Assembly: GCA_028671895.1 (NCBI GenBank)
Contig: CM053810.1
Span: 28,313,501-28,377,500 of the forward strand
Length of the DNA stretch: 64,000 nucleotides
DNA from: Oenanthe sinensis
Lineage: Eukaryota; Streptophyta; Magnoliopsida; Apiales; Apiaceae
Direction of reading: 5' to 3'
The notes under the pieces: model-generated
Seen by the model: only the letters and a program-made list of their open reading frames with translations
Databases searched by the model: none
Told to the model about the DNA's origin: nothing
Translations under genes and position numbers: made by a program
Part shown: positions 43,449 to 55,255 of the stretch, one piece after another
Numbering within the stretch: the stretch's first letter is position 1
How the letters are laid out: each line of letters starts with the position of its first letter

Positions 43449-45040
43449 TGAAGGGTTTCGGGCATGAAAACGCAGCGGAATTAATGTAAAAACAATAAAA
43501 AAAGTCGAAACCCAATCGCAGGATCCATGTATAACGTTGGATGATTATGGTGAAGAAGTCTGTACCTTAACAAAGCTTTCATATGCTGTTTAATGGAGGT
43601 CCAGAAAGATGAATCACAACAGTCCTTTGTTGCAAAGATTTGCTCTCTAAAGAAATCCACACGAACGCCCGATCGTCCTACGATCACCGGAGTCGGTACT
43701 AGCCGAATTGTTTGCCTCTCTCTTTCTCTTTCTCTAGCCTCTCTTGATGTTGAGCAGCTAGGGTTTTTCTCTAAAACTAAATTTGATGATTAAACCCTAA
43801 TACTATACATCATTATGTATATATAGGGGAGAGAGAGATTTTGGGCCGAACCCTAATCCATGTGGTTTCTAAAACCCATTATGACTTTGGGTTATTATTA
43901 TTATTAAATCTGAATTCTTATATAATTAATCAAGTCCCACTTAATTAATTCAATAATTAAATTCGAGTAATAATAATACTTATTAAATCCGAATTCTAAT
44001 ATAATTAATCATGTCCCACTTAATTAATTTAATAATTAAATTCGAATAAGCAATAATATATTTAAATTCGTAATTTAAATAAACCTCCGTTTTGACGTTC
44101 TTTGTGTGTGACCCTTTAGGTTATTATTATGTTGGCAATAATTTTATTATATAATAATAAAATTATAAACAATGAGCGGCATCTAGTAATACATCATTGC
44201 TACCCAAGTAACAATAATAATTGGTGATTCAATTAAACCTTTCGTGAATAATGTGCAATGTAATATAATCCCTTTAACCTTATATTATAGATAAAACTCG
44301 AGGCATGTATAGTGTCATCCTCTTCAACGTTTAATCTTGGTTTCCTTGATCAATGAGTAGACTATTTAAATAAATCAATATTTGAGCATGGTCATGCATT
44401 TCATAGTCTCACTCAATCAAGAGGCCAATAATATCACTCCTAGAATTGGAGGGTTAAATCCTAAATCTATCATTCATATTCCTCATACGATTCATAGCAT
44501 ACCCAATGTCCACCTTTATCATTACCCGGTTAAAGGTAACTTTGAGTGTAATCAAAGTATATTAATTCTCGTATAGAAATATAATGATTTCAAGTCAGAG
44601 GATCATTACATCATTATCACTATGAGATTTCTTATGACACTTATTAACATGTAGAATCTCACGGCGGGTCTTTCTAGTGTCATGTATTGATACATACACT
44701 TATATTCTTGACTTTAGTATCACCATTCCTATGACCAATGAGATGTGGTCATCTGTCAACAAACATACTAGTCATATTGCATTATTACTGTCCTTAAATA
44801 ATAATACTTGACTAGGGAATTTTAGGAATAAAATACTATTCATATAATCTCATTTTTAAGTCACATACTTAAAGATATATATTACGTATTAATATTCCAA
44901 GGACATTTATTATTCTTTCAATTTATAACGCAGTAAATAAAGACATAATAAATATTAATTAAATAATCACATAAAACATAATCCTTAATTGTTTTCAATA
45001 AAACATTAAAAGTATTGTCTCTAGGACACCAATACTAACA
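43449..45040 (-). repeat. RT8 3' LTR (left)
   Basis: 1592 bp from TGAAGGGTTT to ATACTAACA. A minus-strand TATATATAC at 43817-43825 lies about 370 bp from the downstream end. AAACGCAGCGGA near 43467-43478 is shared with the right LTR. Much of the rest is AT-rich. Confidence 0.85.
43817..43825 (-). promoter_or_regulatory. Putative TATA box, RT8 left LTR
   Basis: The minus strand reads TATATATAC after CCCC, at a plausible U3/R border. Confidence 0.45.
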
Positions 45041-45055
45041 ATCTCCCACTTGTAC
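45041..45055 (-). other. RT8 polypurine tract
   Basis: The minus strand reads GTACAAGTGGGAGAT directly before the 3' LTR. It is typical of Tork-type copia and different from the Sirevirus-type tract of its neighbours. Confidence 0.85.
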
Positions 45056-45099
45056 TAGAGCCAATCTCTCATGTATCTAATACCCATGGAACTAATATG

Positions 45100-48007
45100 A
45101 CATTCATGTTTCATCAAAACGAATGTTCCATCTCCTTGAGGCTTGTTTCAATCCATAAATGGATCGACGCAGCTTACATACCTTTACAACATTCTTTGGA
45201 TCAACAAAACCTTCAGGTTGTGTCATATACACATCCATATCTTCTTCAAGACTCCCATTTAAGAAAGCGGTTTTGACATACATCTGTCAGATTTCATAAT
45301 TATAGTAAGCAGCTATAGCAAGCAAAATCCTGATGGACTTGACCATAGCCACTGGTGAAAAAGTCTCATCATAGTCAATACCATGAATTTGCTTGAAACC
45401 TTTTGCCACCAATCATGCCTTATAGGTCTGTACATTACCATCCATGCCGGTCTTCTTCTTGAAAACCCACTTGCACCCTATAGGTTTTACCCTTTTAGGT
45501 GGATTAACCAAAGTCCATACTTGATTAGTATATATGGATTCCATCTCAGATTTCATGGCATCCAGCCATTTCTTGGATTCTGGAGTGTTCATAGCATCTT
45601 AGTAGGTGAGAGGCTCATCTTCGTCGATAAGCATCACATTACCATCTTGAGTTAAGAGAAATCCATAATATCTCTTAGGCTCATGGCGAATCCTACTAGA
45701 CCTACGAATAACCTGTGTTTCTTGAGCAGTGTTGTGGTCTTGTACATCCTGCTCAAGTTCCTCCATTGGTTTAATGTTATCTTGTGGGCCTCGAACTTCA
45801 TCGAGATCTATTTTCCTCCCACTGTTTTTCTTCGAAAGCATTTCTCTTTCAAGAAAAACTGTAGTTCGAGCAACAAACATTTTGTTCTCGGAAGGATTAT
45901 AGAATGAATAACCCTTTGTTTCAATTGGGTATCCCACAAAATTATATTTGTCTGATTTAGGTCCTAGCTTGTCATAAGTTAAATGTTTCACAAAAGCCTT
46001 GCATCCCCAAACTTTCATAAAGTTCATGCCTGACCGTTTCTTTTCCCATATCTCATATGGAGTCTTTTGAACCTTCTTAGTAGGAACACGGTTAAGTGTG
46101 AAAGCCACTGTTTCTATAGCATAACCCCAGAAACTAATTGGAAGATCTGCATGACTCATCATCAATCGCACCATGTCCAACAAGGTGCGATTTCTCCTCT
46201 CTGAAACTCCATTCCATTGAGGTGTACCTGGCAGAGTGAGTTGTGATACAATACCACACTCCTTTAAATAATCTTTAAATTCTGTGCTCAAGTATTCTCC
46301 TCCACGATCAGATCGTAAGATTTTAATACTTGCACCTCTGCCAATTTGCTTCTCTACTTCAGCCTTGTATTCTTTAAACTTTTCAAAAGAATCGGATTTA
46401 TTCTTCATAAGATATACATATCCATATCTACTGAAATCATCAGTAAATGTTATGAAGTAGTAGTAGCCTCCTCTAGCCATCACACGCATTGGGCCACATA
46501 CATCACTATGTATTAGCTCCAGACGTTCGGTGGCCCTTTGACCCTTACCAGTGAAAGGGGCTTTAGTCATTTTACCAAGCAAACAAGATTCGCATTCTTG
46601 GTATGATTCAAAATCAAACTTATCCAAGTATTCATCCTTATGTAATTTGGATATGCGTTTCTCATTTATATGGCCTAGACGACAATGCCAGAGGTATGTT
46701 TGATTTGAGTCATTAACTTTAAGTCGTTTGTTTTCTATATTATAGATAGGATTATCTAAGTCAAGAACATATAAACCATTAAACAAATGCGCAACACCAT
46801 AGGTTAAATCATTCAAAGCAAAAGAACAACAATTGTTCTTTATCGTAAACGAAAAACCTTTCTTGTCCAAACAAGAAACAGAAATAATGTTTCTGCGAAT
46901 CGCAGGCACGTAAAAACAATTCTCCAGTTCTAAAACAAGCCCTGAGGGCAAAGATAAATAATAGGTTCCTACAGCTAAAGCAGCAACTCTTGCTCCATTG
47001 CCAACTCGTAGGTCCACTTCTCCTTTAGCCAATGTCCTACTTCTCTGCATTTCACGCACATTTATACAAATGTGAGTAGCACATCCAGTATCCAATACCC
47101 AAGATGTAGAAATAGACAGATTGACTTCTATAACATATATACCTGAAGTAGAAGCTTGCTCAGCCCTCTTCTTCTTCAAATCTTCCAAGTAAACTGAACA
47201 GTTTCTCTTCCAGTGACTAGTTTTCTTACAGTAGTGACATTCACCCTTAGCGACCCCACCTTTAGGCTTTAAAGCCTGTTTGGGACCTGACTTTGGCTTG
47301 GGTGTAGAAACAGAACCTGTCTTCTTCTTACCCTTCCACTTGCCTTTCCCTTTGGCCTTACCTTTATTGCCCACCATCAGTATGGGAGCAGGTTCAGCCG
47401 TCTTCATGTTGGTTTCAGTAGTTCGTAACATGGCCAACAATTCAGTGGGTGTTTTGTCTATCTCATTCATATTGTAGTTCATAACAAAATGAGTATAGTT
47501 ACGGTTCAAAGATTGCAAGATTAAGTCAATCTGAGCTTCTAAACCAATCGGGAAACCCAAAGTATCAAGATACTCAATATAACCAATCATCTTCAGAACA
47601 TGTGGGCCAACTGGTTCACTTTCCCCTTGTTTGCAATTAAAGAGTGACTTGCTCGTGTTGAACCTTTCTTGACGAGTTTGGCTTGCAAACATGCCTTGTA
47701 AGTGCTCATTAATAGTATATGCATCCATATGCACATGCTATCTTTGAAGCTCAGTACTCATAGTTGCCAACATAAGACATGCAACATCAGTTGCATCATT
47801 CTCATCCTTTGTGTGGGCCGCTCGTTCCTCAACAGTAGTGCCCTCAGGAAGGGGACCTGCCGGAGGAATATCAATGACATGAAGCTTGCGCTCCTGTCTG
47901 AGGACAATCCTCAAATTTCTCTGCCAGTCTAAGAAGTTGTTTCCTCTTGTCAGCTTATCCTTCTCAAGGACTGATCGTACGGATAGTGTGTTTGTGTTGT
48001 TTGCCAT
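45100..48007 (-). pseudogene. RT8 gag-pol, broken and 3'-truncated
   Basis: From ATG 48007 a single frame encodes Gag (LTRGNNFLDWQRNLRIVLRQ near the N-terminus; knuckle CHYCKKTSHWKRNC), protease (SWVLDTGCATHIC), integrase (LWHCRLGHI, CESCLLGKMTKAPF, HSDVCGPM, FTDDFSRYGYVYL, RSDRGGEY, GVSERRNRT) and the start of RT (ETFSPVAMVKSIRI, YGLKQASRRWNIRFDET at about 45110-45160). Stops: TAG 47740-47738 in gag, TAA 45601-45599 before RT, and TGA 45289-45287 at the conserved Trp of the QMDVK motif. The frame then runs into the polypurine tract. YVDD, the RT thumb and all of RNase H are deleted. The gag-pol fusion without frameshift fits the Tork lineage. Confidence 0.9.
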
Positions 48008-49780
48008 TACTTGGTATCTACAATGATAAAAGCACAAAAAATAAACATTAGATTGTCTAAGTTATTTATTATGTTCAAATGATTATGATATATTCATAAT
48101 ATATCTCCCACTATTTTTATCAAATTAATAGCCCTTACTATTAATTTGGAAAGTATATCCCATAATTCTTTCTAGTGAGCCAAGATCCATATTTCGTCAT
48201 GTCCAAAGACAATCACTGGAAGTCCTTAAAAATGATTATTTAGGTAGACAACAGTTGTCAATTATATCATATATAATTCTTGGATAGTTTGGTGAGCAAC
48301 GATTGATCTTATCTATCTAATAGATTTTTAACCAAACTCTATGCTTCTAAGTTCATAATTGTTGAATATAACCGTTTACTTTCACCTTATTATGACGACT
48401 CAGTTAAGTTTGACCCAATGATACAATGGCCGAATATAACCGTTTATATTCGTCGCATCTCACTAGGATAGATAGAAGTCCCCTGCCACTGACAGTCTTT
48501 CCCCTAATCGATCTAGGATTCGATGAGTATTCATTCATTGGAAAGCATCCGAGTTAAACTTAATATTTTGTTAAGGGGTTTAGAAAATTTACGACGATCA
48601 TGATCACATCATGAAGAGATCCTCAATTTTTCCTTTAACCAAGTATTTCAAATTGACATCTTAAATTGTTCATTTCCCAGGTATATGGAGGATACTAGTG
48701 GTCATACTTAAAATCCATCAGCCTTACGAATACACATATCCGTTTTTATCAGAAAATCCCAATTATAGATATCAAAATCCATATTCAATTCCTTGTTTTA
48801 AAAATCCATATTTCATAAACACAAGAATCTCATGATCGTTTGTTAATTTTAAAATCTTAAATCGTTACAGATTTTATCTTATTTAGCATGACAAGCATGG
48901 CATGGGTGACGTATCTAATACATGCATACATCATTAATCTAAATAAAGCATGCATATTCTACTCTACACATACATTCATACATCAATATGTAAAGTGCAG
49001 TATGTAAACGTGCTTGGTTATGGCCCCTTTCCTATGTGATCCTTTCGAGCTAATGAAAGGATCAAAGTCAGTCTATGGTGGTGAAAAAATATAAATACAG
49101 TTGCTTGTCTTGATTCTTCTTGCATCCATGGCTGCCTTCTTAGCTTCTTGGATCATCCTTCAGTCTTCAATTACATTACATGGAATAATTGAATACAACC
49201 TAAGCTAATGTACTTACATAAAAAAAAAAAGATCGAGTTACATTCGAGGTTCAACAATTACAAGAATGAAGAAAACGACATGCAAGTCGTATTTATAAAA
49301 CCAAAACCAAAAATCATTAATCTAGGGTCTAGAAGGCCATAACCAGCACCATGCTCACATAACAATTACTGGAATCCCAGAATGCATAATCATATCATCA
49401 TGCATCAAATATATCATGATCAAAAATTTTCAAAAAATTCAAAATTATGATCTGAAAACAGAAAACTGCGTTTTTTAGGCCCTTAACGATTTCAAATGGC
49501 CAAAAAACACCATAGGTCACGGAAAAGCCGTGATTTTTGCTCGTGGCGACTGTATCTCGTATCATATATATACAGTGCATCACACATATCATGCCATAAC
49601 AGATTATAACATTGCAGTAGCATGGCTGTCTCATAACAGGCATGGCAGTTTCATAACAAGACATGGCAGTTTCATAACAGGGCATGGCAGTAGTAAAGCA
49701 GTGTCATGGCAGTCACCAAAACAGGCATGTATGCATCAAATACAGTTAACACGTAACCAAATCAATCCCTTATACACGTA
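48008..49780 (-). other. RT8 leader
   Basis: 1.77 kb, long for a copia leader, with no ORF that I recognise. It includes a tandem block at 49619-49712 and AT-rich sequence. Confidence 0.6.
49619..49712. repeat. 22-bp tandem repeat in RT8 leader
   Basis: Four to five units of GCATGGCAGTTTCATAACAG with small changes, about 60-150 nt from the primer site. Confidence 0.85.
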
Positions 49781-49792
49781 GCTCTGATGCCA
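49781..49792 (-). other. RT8 primer binding site
   Basis: The minus strand reads TGGCATCAGAGC, one base different from the standard iMet site. Confidence 0.82.
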
Positions 49793-49793
49793 T

Positions 49794-50623
49794 TGTAGGG
49801 TTCCGAGGCATAAAACGCAGCGGATTAAACGTAAATATAACAAAAATTTTGGAACCCTAACGCAGGATCATGTATAAGCCTAGACTGATTATTGTGAAAC
49901 AGAATCATACCTTTGTCTGGTCTTGACTTACAAGAACTCAACGGAGATCCTAGCTTTCACGACTCGTGTCTTCCTCTCGAAAAACACCTCTATGCTATCC
50001 ATAGAGCACTTAGAGGAATAGTTAATTTAAATTATAGATTTAAATTAATTGATGATTATTTGAATTTTATTATATTAATTAAGTGATACTTAATTAATTG
50101 AAATAATATAAATTCGAATTTGAAGAGGATTTCTGCCCATAATAATTAAGTATGACTTAGTTATTAATTAAATAATAGAAAATCGTTTTATTATTTAATC
50201 CTATACCTACGTGGGTTAGGTTTTGCTGATTGGGCCTCTTAACCAGCATTATAAATAGATAATGATAGGGTTAAGAGGGATGACGTTTTTGAGAGAAAAA
50301 ATCCCTAGAGGCAGCAGCAAGCACAGCAAGGCAGAAACAAATTCAAAATCATTAAAGGAGGCTAGTACATCCATTCTGTAATCAAGATCGTGAGACGTTC
50401 TTGAAGGTGCTCGTGTGGATACCATAGAGGTATTTTTCGAGAGGAAGACACGAGTCGTGAAAACTATGATCTCCGTTGAGTTCGTGTAAGTCAAGACTAG
50501 ACAAAGGTATGATTCCATTTCACAATAATCAGTCTAGGCTTATACATGATCCTGCGTTAGGGTTCCGAAATTTTCATTATATTTACGTTTAATCCGCTGG
50601 GTTTTATGCCTCGAAACCCTACA
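49794..50623. repeat. RT8 right LTR with inverted ends
   Basis: 830 bp, TGTAGGG...CCCTACA. Positions 49794 to about 50018 are the inverse of about 50400 to 50623, roughly 90% identical by eye. The middle carries a plus-strand TATAAATAG (50250-50258), about 370 bp before the right end. That is the same TATA-to-end distance as in the left LTR but on the opposite strand. It thus looks like a plus-oriented LTR with an inverted copy of its own R/U5 end on the left. Confidence 0.85.
50250..50258 (+). promoter_or_regulatory. Putative TATA box, RT8 right LTR, pointing outwards
   Basis: TATAAATAG on the plus strand, opposite to the RT8 genes and towards RT7 ORF3, whose ATG is 450 bp downstream. Confidence 0.5.
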
Positions 50624-50705
50624 CTTTATTTTTCCTTGATTAATTGCTGGCTTTATTTGTTTTTCTCAAATCACACTTTAACTCAAGGAAAATATTTTTA
50701 CTAAA

Positions 50706-53700
50706 ATGGCTCACCAATTTTCACTTGCGAAAAATAATTTCTTTAACATTACTACGGAAATTGGTGATCATCTCCCGCGCTTCAAGTTTTGGGTACGATT
50801 TCTCAATTTGTACTCCAAGGCTAGTGTTGTTTTTACTGCTAAACCAACACTAGTCCATGATGCTTTACAGCAATTATGGACTAGTGCGGTTACTTTTAGG
50901 AGCAAATCTACCCCCTATGGTTTTAGGTTTACCTTGGCAGGTCAGGAATATCTAGTTACGGAGGAAGTGTTCAACAGGGTTCTGGGATTCCCAATCAAAG
51001 ATGTTTATGACCCCGAACCTACAACGGTAGATCGTATCAAGTTCTTTGAGGAGATTGGATGTTATCCTCCTTCTGGACGGATCTCAACTGGTGCCATCCA
51101 GAAACAATACTTCCATGTGGAATGAAATTATTTTTTCGAGGTCATCACACGATGTTTTCGGGCGCGCGAAAAAGATTATCATCATATTCCAATTCCCATG
51201 CAAGTCTTTGCAGTTTCCCTAGCCCGTGAACTGGACATTAATTATGGCAGAATCATTCTTTCAGAACTAGTGGCTACAATAGGATCATCTGTAAGCAGAG
51301 ACCTTACAACTACTGATGTTGTATGCTGGTATCCTCGTTTCTTACAAATGCTTATTAATCACTTAGTACCGCCTGATGCTTTCTCTGTAATACATGCATT
51401 TGCAGCGAGTGCAACATCTGCATCACTGGGCATGGGCACCAAGTCACTCACAACAATTGCTGATAAACATCACGGTAAAGCGATGACTATTCTTGCTAAT
51501 ATTCAAGTGTGGCTTCAATATGATGCAGGTATTACTTCCATGGCGGGGACCTCGCACGTATCATCACATGCTCAGAATCCATCTGCACATGCTGACGCAT
51601 TTCAAGGGATTCCTGACGAGCCTCTTAGTGATGAAGATGATGATGGCCATTCTCACGGTCAAACCTCTGCCGGTCAAAAGGAAAGACAATCCACTCCACA
51701 TGCTGATTCTGATCCCTTTGCTGGACAAGGTAATGAAGGAGGTAATTTCTTTGAACAAGAGCAACTCTCTGTTTACACTACTGGTACTTCTTCTTCATCT
51801 AAATCTGATTTCATGGCCCAAGATTCTGCTAGCCCGCAGGATTTATCCTAGGGCGAGAGCTACATTTCTAATTCTGAGTCTGATACTCTTGCTTCCTCTC
51901 TTTCACCCTCGCTGACGGGAGTTAAAAGGACGGCACCTGTAGATTTAGGTGAGGGTTCTGAGAGTGACCCCGAAGTGCAGCCCCTTATTCGGAAGAAAGC
52001 CAAATTTTCACATGCTGCAACTTCAATAGCCCAGTCCAAACCTAGTGTGTCTATCACAACCACTCCACCACACGTGAGTGGTTCACCCATTGCACATTCT
52101 ACACATAGGGATTTTGGTGAGGATTTTGTCCCTTCTGAAGAGCCTGTTGCTTCAGAAGGGCCAGAAGCTTTCATTGCTTCAGAAGTACCTTCACCGGTAC
52201 ATACTGATGCTGCAGAGAGGATCGGTTATGATGTTGTACTAGAACACTCTGCAGCCTCTCAGCCTGAGATTCCACCTCAGGATATGACAGGAACAGATCC
52301 CATAACTGCTACTCATTTTGCTTATCCAGTTTCTATAGGTACTACTTTCGCTTTCAGGAATATTGTTGAAGACATACACGAGCGTGAGACAGGGAGTGTG
52401 TGTGAGCATTTAGGGAGTGAGGGACCTTCATTTTCAAGGCCCGAAACCGAGCGACAAACAGTAATAAAACGATTTTTAGAGCGAGGACACCCAAGCCAAA
52501 CACCGTCCCTTAATCTTGAAAATCTTGACACTCGTATGACAGTAATTGAAAATGAAATAAAGCAGTTCGGGCAGTCGATGGGGCAGTTAGGGATCAATGT
52601 TGTAGACAACAAGAGAGCTCTTGACGACTACGCAACACGAATGGCCAGTCAAACAACAGCATTCGATGAATTGGCAAACAAGATGAATGACTTGGGCCAC
52701 GCTGGTGGTGTCTTGGGCAGCACTCTTTATGATAGAATGGGAGTAGTGGAAAGCATAATGCATACAATGGCAACGGAGATAAGCAGACTGATGTATGCAG
52801 TTAGGAGCTTTGTTCCCCCAGAGTGCTTTGACGATCAATATAACCAACCTCCCCCTGATAATGATGGTGCTGGTGGTGCTGGAGGTGCTGGTGGAGCTGG
52901 ACCCTCGGGTTCGGGTTTTGGTGGTTCCTATGCTACTGGTGGATTTGGAGAGAAGGGTGGTGTTCAGGATAACTCACCTAAGGGGGAGAGTACAAAGGAG
53001 ACGAGACAACAGTCGCTAATTATTGAGGAGGTTGAAGAACAGACTACTGATTTTGTCAAAGAAAATGAGCCAGTAATTGAAGGGGAGGCTCAGAGGAAGA
53101 GAAAGGGTAAGGCAGTGGTGGCTGAGCAAGAAGAGCCATTCATTGACTTGAGTTATCATCAGGAAGAAGTACATAAGGTACTTGATTCAGAGTCTGATAT
53201 GGAGGATGTACCTTCAGCACATGCAATTAAAAGATCTTTGATGGAACAAGGTGGAGGTGCTGGAATATCTTTCGGAAAGCCTGAAGAAATACCTATTGAT
53301 AAAGAGACCCTGGAAGCTCAACAGTTGGCCTTGAAACAAGCTCAGTTCTATAAAATGAAGATGATGCAGGATGAGGCTGTTTTTCTTGAAAAGCAAGCAG
53401 AGCTCAAGGAGAAACAGTATGATCATGAGCTTGCAAGGTTAGCTGATCCTCAAGTTGATTTGGACAAGAGAAGGATCAGACAGAAATGGGATGATGCAAG
53501 GAAGATTCTATTGGGAGTTTGTGCGAAAGGAACTCATAACAAAGAGGCGAAAGACTTATTCTACAACTTGAACTTGCAGAATCCACTAACTGTTGACTAT
53601 ATAAATGCTTTGAAAAGGTTGATCTCTAAAGTCAGAGTTGGATACAATGCGATGGTTAAGGAGTGGCAGGTCATCTTTTCTTTAGTCGAAGGAGTCCCGG

Positions 53701-54846
53701 CATCTTTCTTGTATGTGGATGATCAATTCACCTTGAGAAGATCTGCGTCAGAGTTGTTCTTGCTAGCAACAAAAAATCAATATTCTCAAGCTGAGGAGCT
53801 TAGCATTCTGTATAGAGATTAGTTAATGCAGCTAGCAGAGGATAAGGTACCAGAATTCTCAGCAAATCCTGATGTTGTTCGGATGGTTGTTGATGGAAAA
53901 ATGAAGAGGGATAGTTTAGAATAAAATGACCTAATGGCTCTATCGGTAGAATCCCTAAAAGCTGTCTGTAGGCAAATGATGAGTAAGGGATTCACCTCTG
54001 ACATTAAGGAGAAGTCAGTGGAGTTTATTGAGAGGATCATATTCAAGATGAGTAATGAGATTTGGAAGTATGATATTATTGCTCCAAACCCTCTAGACAA
54101 TGTAAAGGTTGAGCCGGAGCTAATTGAAAGAAAATGGAAATATTCTACAAGCTGTTAAAAATGTAGATGAAGCTCTAACTCTTCCTTCTGGATCATTGGA
54201 ACAAGGAGAAATAAGGGAGGCAATTGGTGTTCCAGGAAAAGATAGTGTATACTGGATACACTCGTATGACAATGACACAGCTGATGCTTTGGCGTTCATA
54301 GATGCAGACCAGAATCAAATATTATTGCATATGAGTAGAAAATGGTTGTTGCAGACTCAAGATGCCGCATTTCTGGAAAAAGTTTTAGAAGTATTCAAAT
54401 GGGAAGAAGTGGAGAATGAGAATGTGGATGAGAAGCAGAGACTTCTGAAATACTTGTCTGAAGTAGTGGTGGAGAAGAAGCGAATAGAGCAAGATGCGGC
54501 TAGTGTCCACAATACTAACCGTGTCAAGGGCTACCCCAAAATGATCTATTGTCAGTTCAAGGCTGATAAATCACATTGGAAATCTCAGCTTATAATGAAG
54601 AATTTTGAGAATATTCCAAAGATCAGAACTACTCAGGAGGTGGACAAACTCAGAAGGCTTTTCAGGCATCCTTATCCAGATCCCAAAAACCCTCTAGAAA
54701 TGGAAGCGGTAAGTCTGTTGAATGCAAGGTGGAAGCAGCTTCATGATCCAGTCTACAAGAGAGAACAACAGCAGAAGGAAAGGCGCAGAAAGCTGAAAGA
54801 AGAGAAGCGTCAAGCTGAAGAAGCTAGGAAGAGGAGACGGAATTAG
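50706..54846 (+). pseudogene. RT7 ORF3 (Sirevirus 'env-like' position), broken
   Basis: From ATG 50706 one frame runs with stops at 51123-51125 (TGA where RT2 and RT4 have the Trp of EW-x-(Y/F)FF), 51849-51851, 53820-53822 and 53922-53924. It shifts frame near 54120-54158 and ends at TAG 54844-54846, about 1380 codons in all. Its function is unknown. Shared N-terminal domain: FRFTLAGQEYLVTEEVFNRV (residues about 73-92), NYFFEVITRCF and WYPRFLQMLINHL. A Gly-rich stretch lies near 52865-52975. Acidic coiled-coil sequence follows, with KWDDARKILL near 53490 corresponding to RT2. The C-terminus is Lys/Arg/Glu-rich (REQQQKERRRKLKEEKRQ). No signal peptide or membrane anchor is evident. Confidence 0.82.
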
Positions 54847-55241
54847 AATTAAAGGTTAGAGTGATGTGAACTTGAAGTTGGAAAAACTTCATATCTGTTG
54901 GTTGCTTTAACTCACTTGAGGAAAATTCACTTGATCACGGTATACGAGATAGGCTAACTTACCATACTGTAACCGTGAATGAGAGTGGATCCAATAAGGT
55001 GATATAAGTTTGACTGAAAGGAATGAAATAATCCAGGTGATAGGAATCACCCAAATGGTCTTTAATTCGAAGTTTGAATTCTTTGTCTAGCTTAAGTTTT
55101 ATTTAGTCTAGTTCTTTGAATTGTTTTCCAAGTTTATTTCAGTTGTAATTTAAACAAGACAGTAATGTTATTTATCTTTTTCTCGTCTCATTGTTTAGTT
55201 GAGTTATCCCTTGTTAATTTGAATGTCGTTGTTAGATTATC
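54847..55241 (+). other. RT7 3' non-coding region
   Basis: No ORF. TTTAGTTGAGTTATCCC at 55194-55210 lies 32 nt before the polypurine tract and matches the box in RT2 and RT6. Confidence 0.65.
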
Positions 55242-55255
55242 AAATAGGGGGAGAT
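55242..55255 (+). other. RT7 polypurine tract
   Basis: AAATAGGGGGAGAT directly before the 3' LTR. Confidence 0.9.

Larger units (their letters stand above)
43449..50623 (-). mobile_element. RT8: Tork-like copia element with unlike LTRs
   Basis: 7175 bp. Target duplication CTTTA is at 43444-43448 and 50624-50628, so both outer ends came in together. The left (3') LTR is 43449-45040 and the right LTR 49794-50623. They are only distantly similar over their outer 150 bp. The gag-pol frame is single, as in Tork-lineage elements. The RT is truncated before its YVDD motif and RNase H is missing. It sits in the RT7 spacer just before ORF3. Confidence 0.88.

Noticed and set aside
49794..50623. Independent inverted-repeat (MITE or foldback) insertion
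   Set aside because: No duplication flanks it alone. CTTTA flanks the whole of RT8, and a primer site abuts its left end, so it acts as the LTR of RT8.
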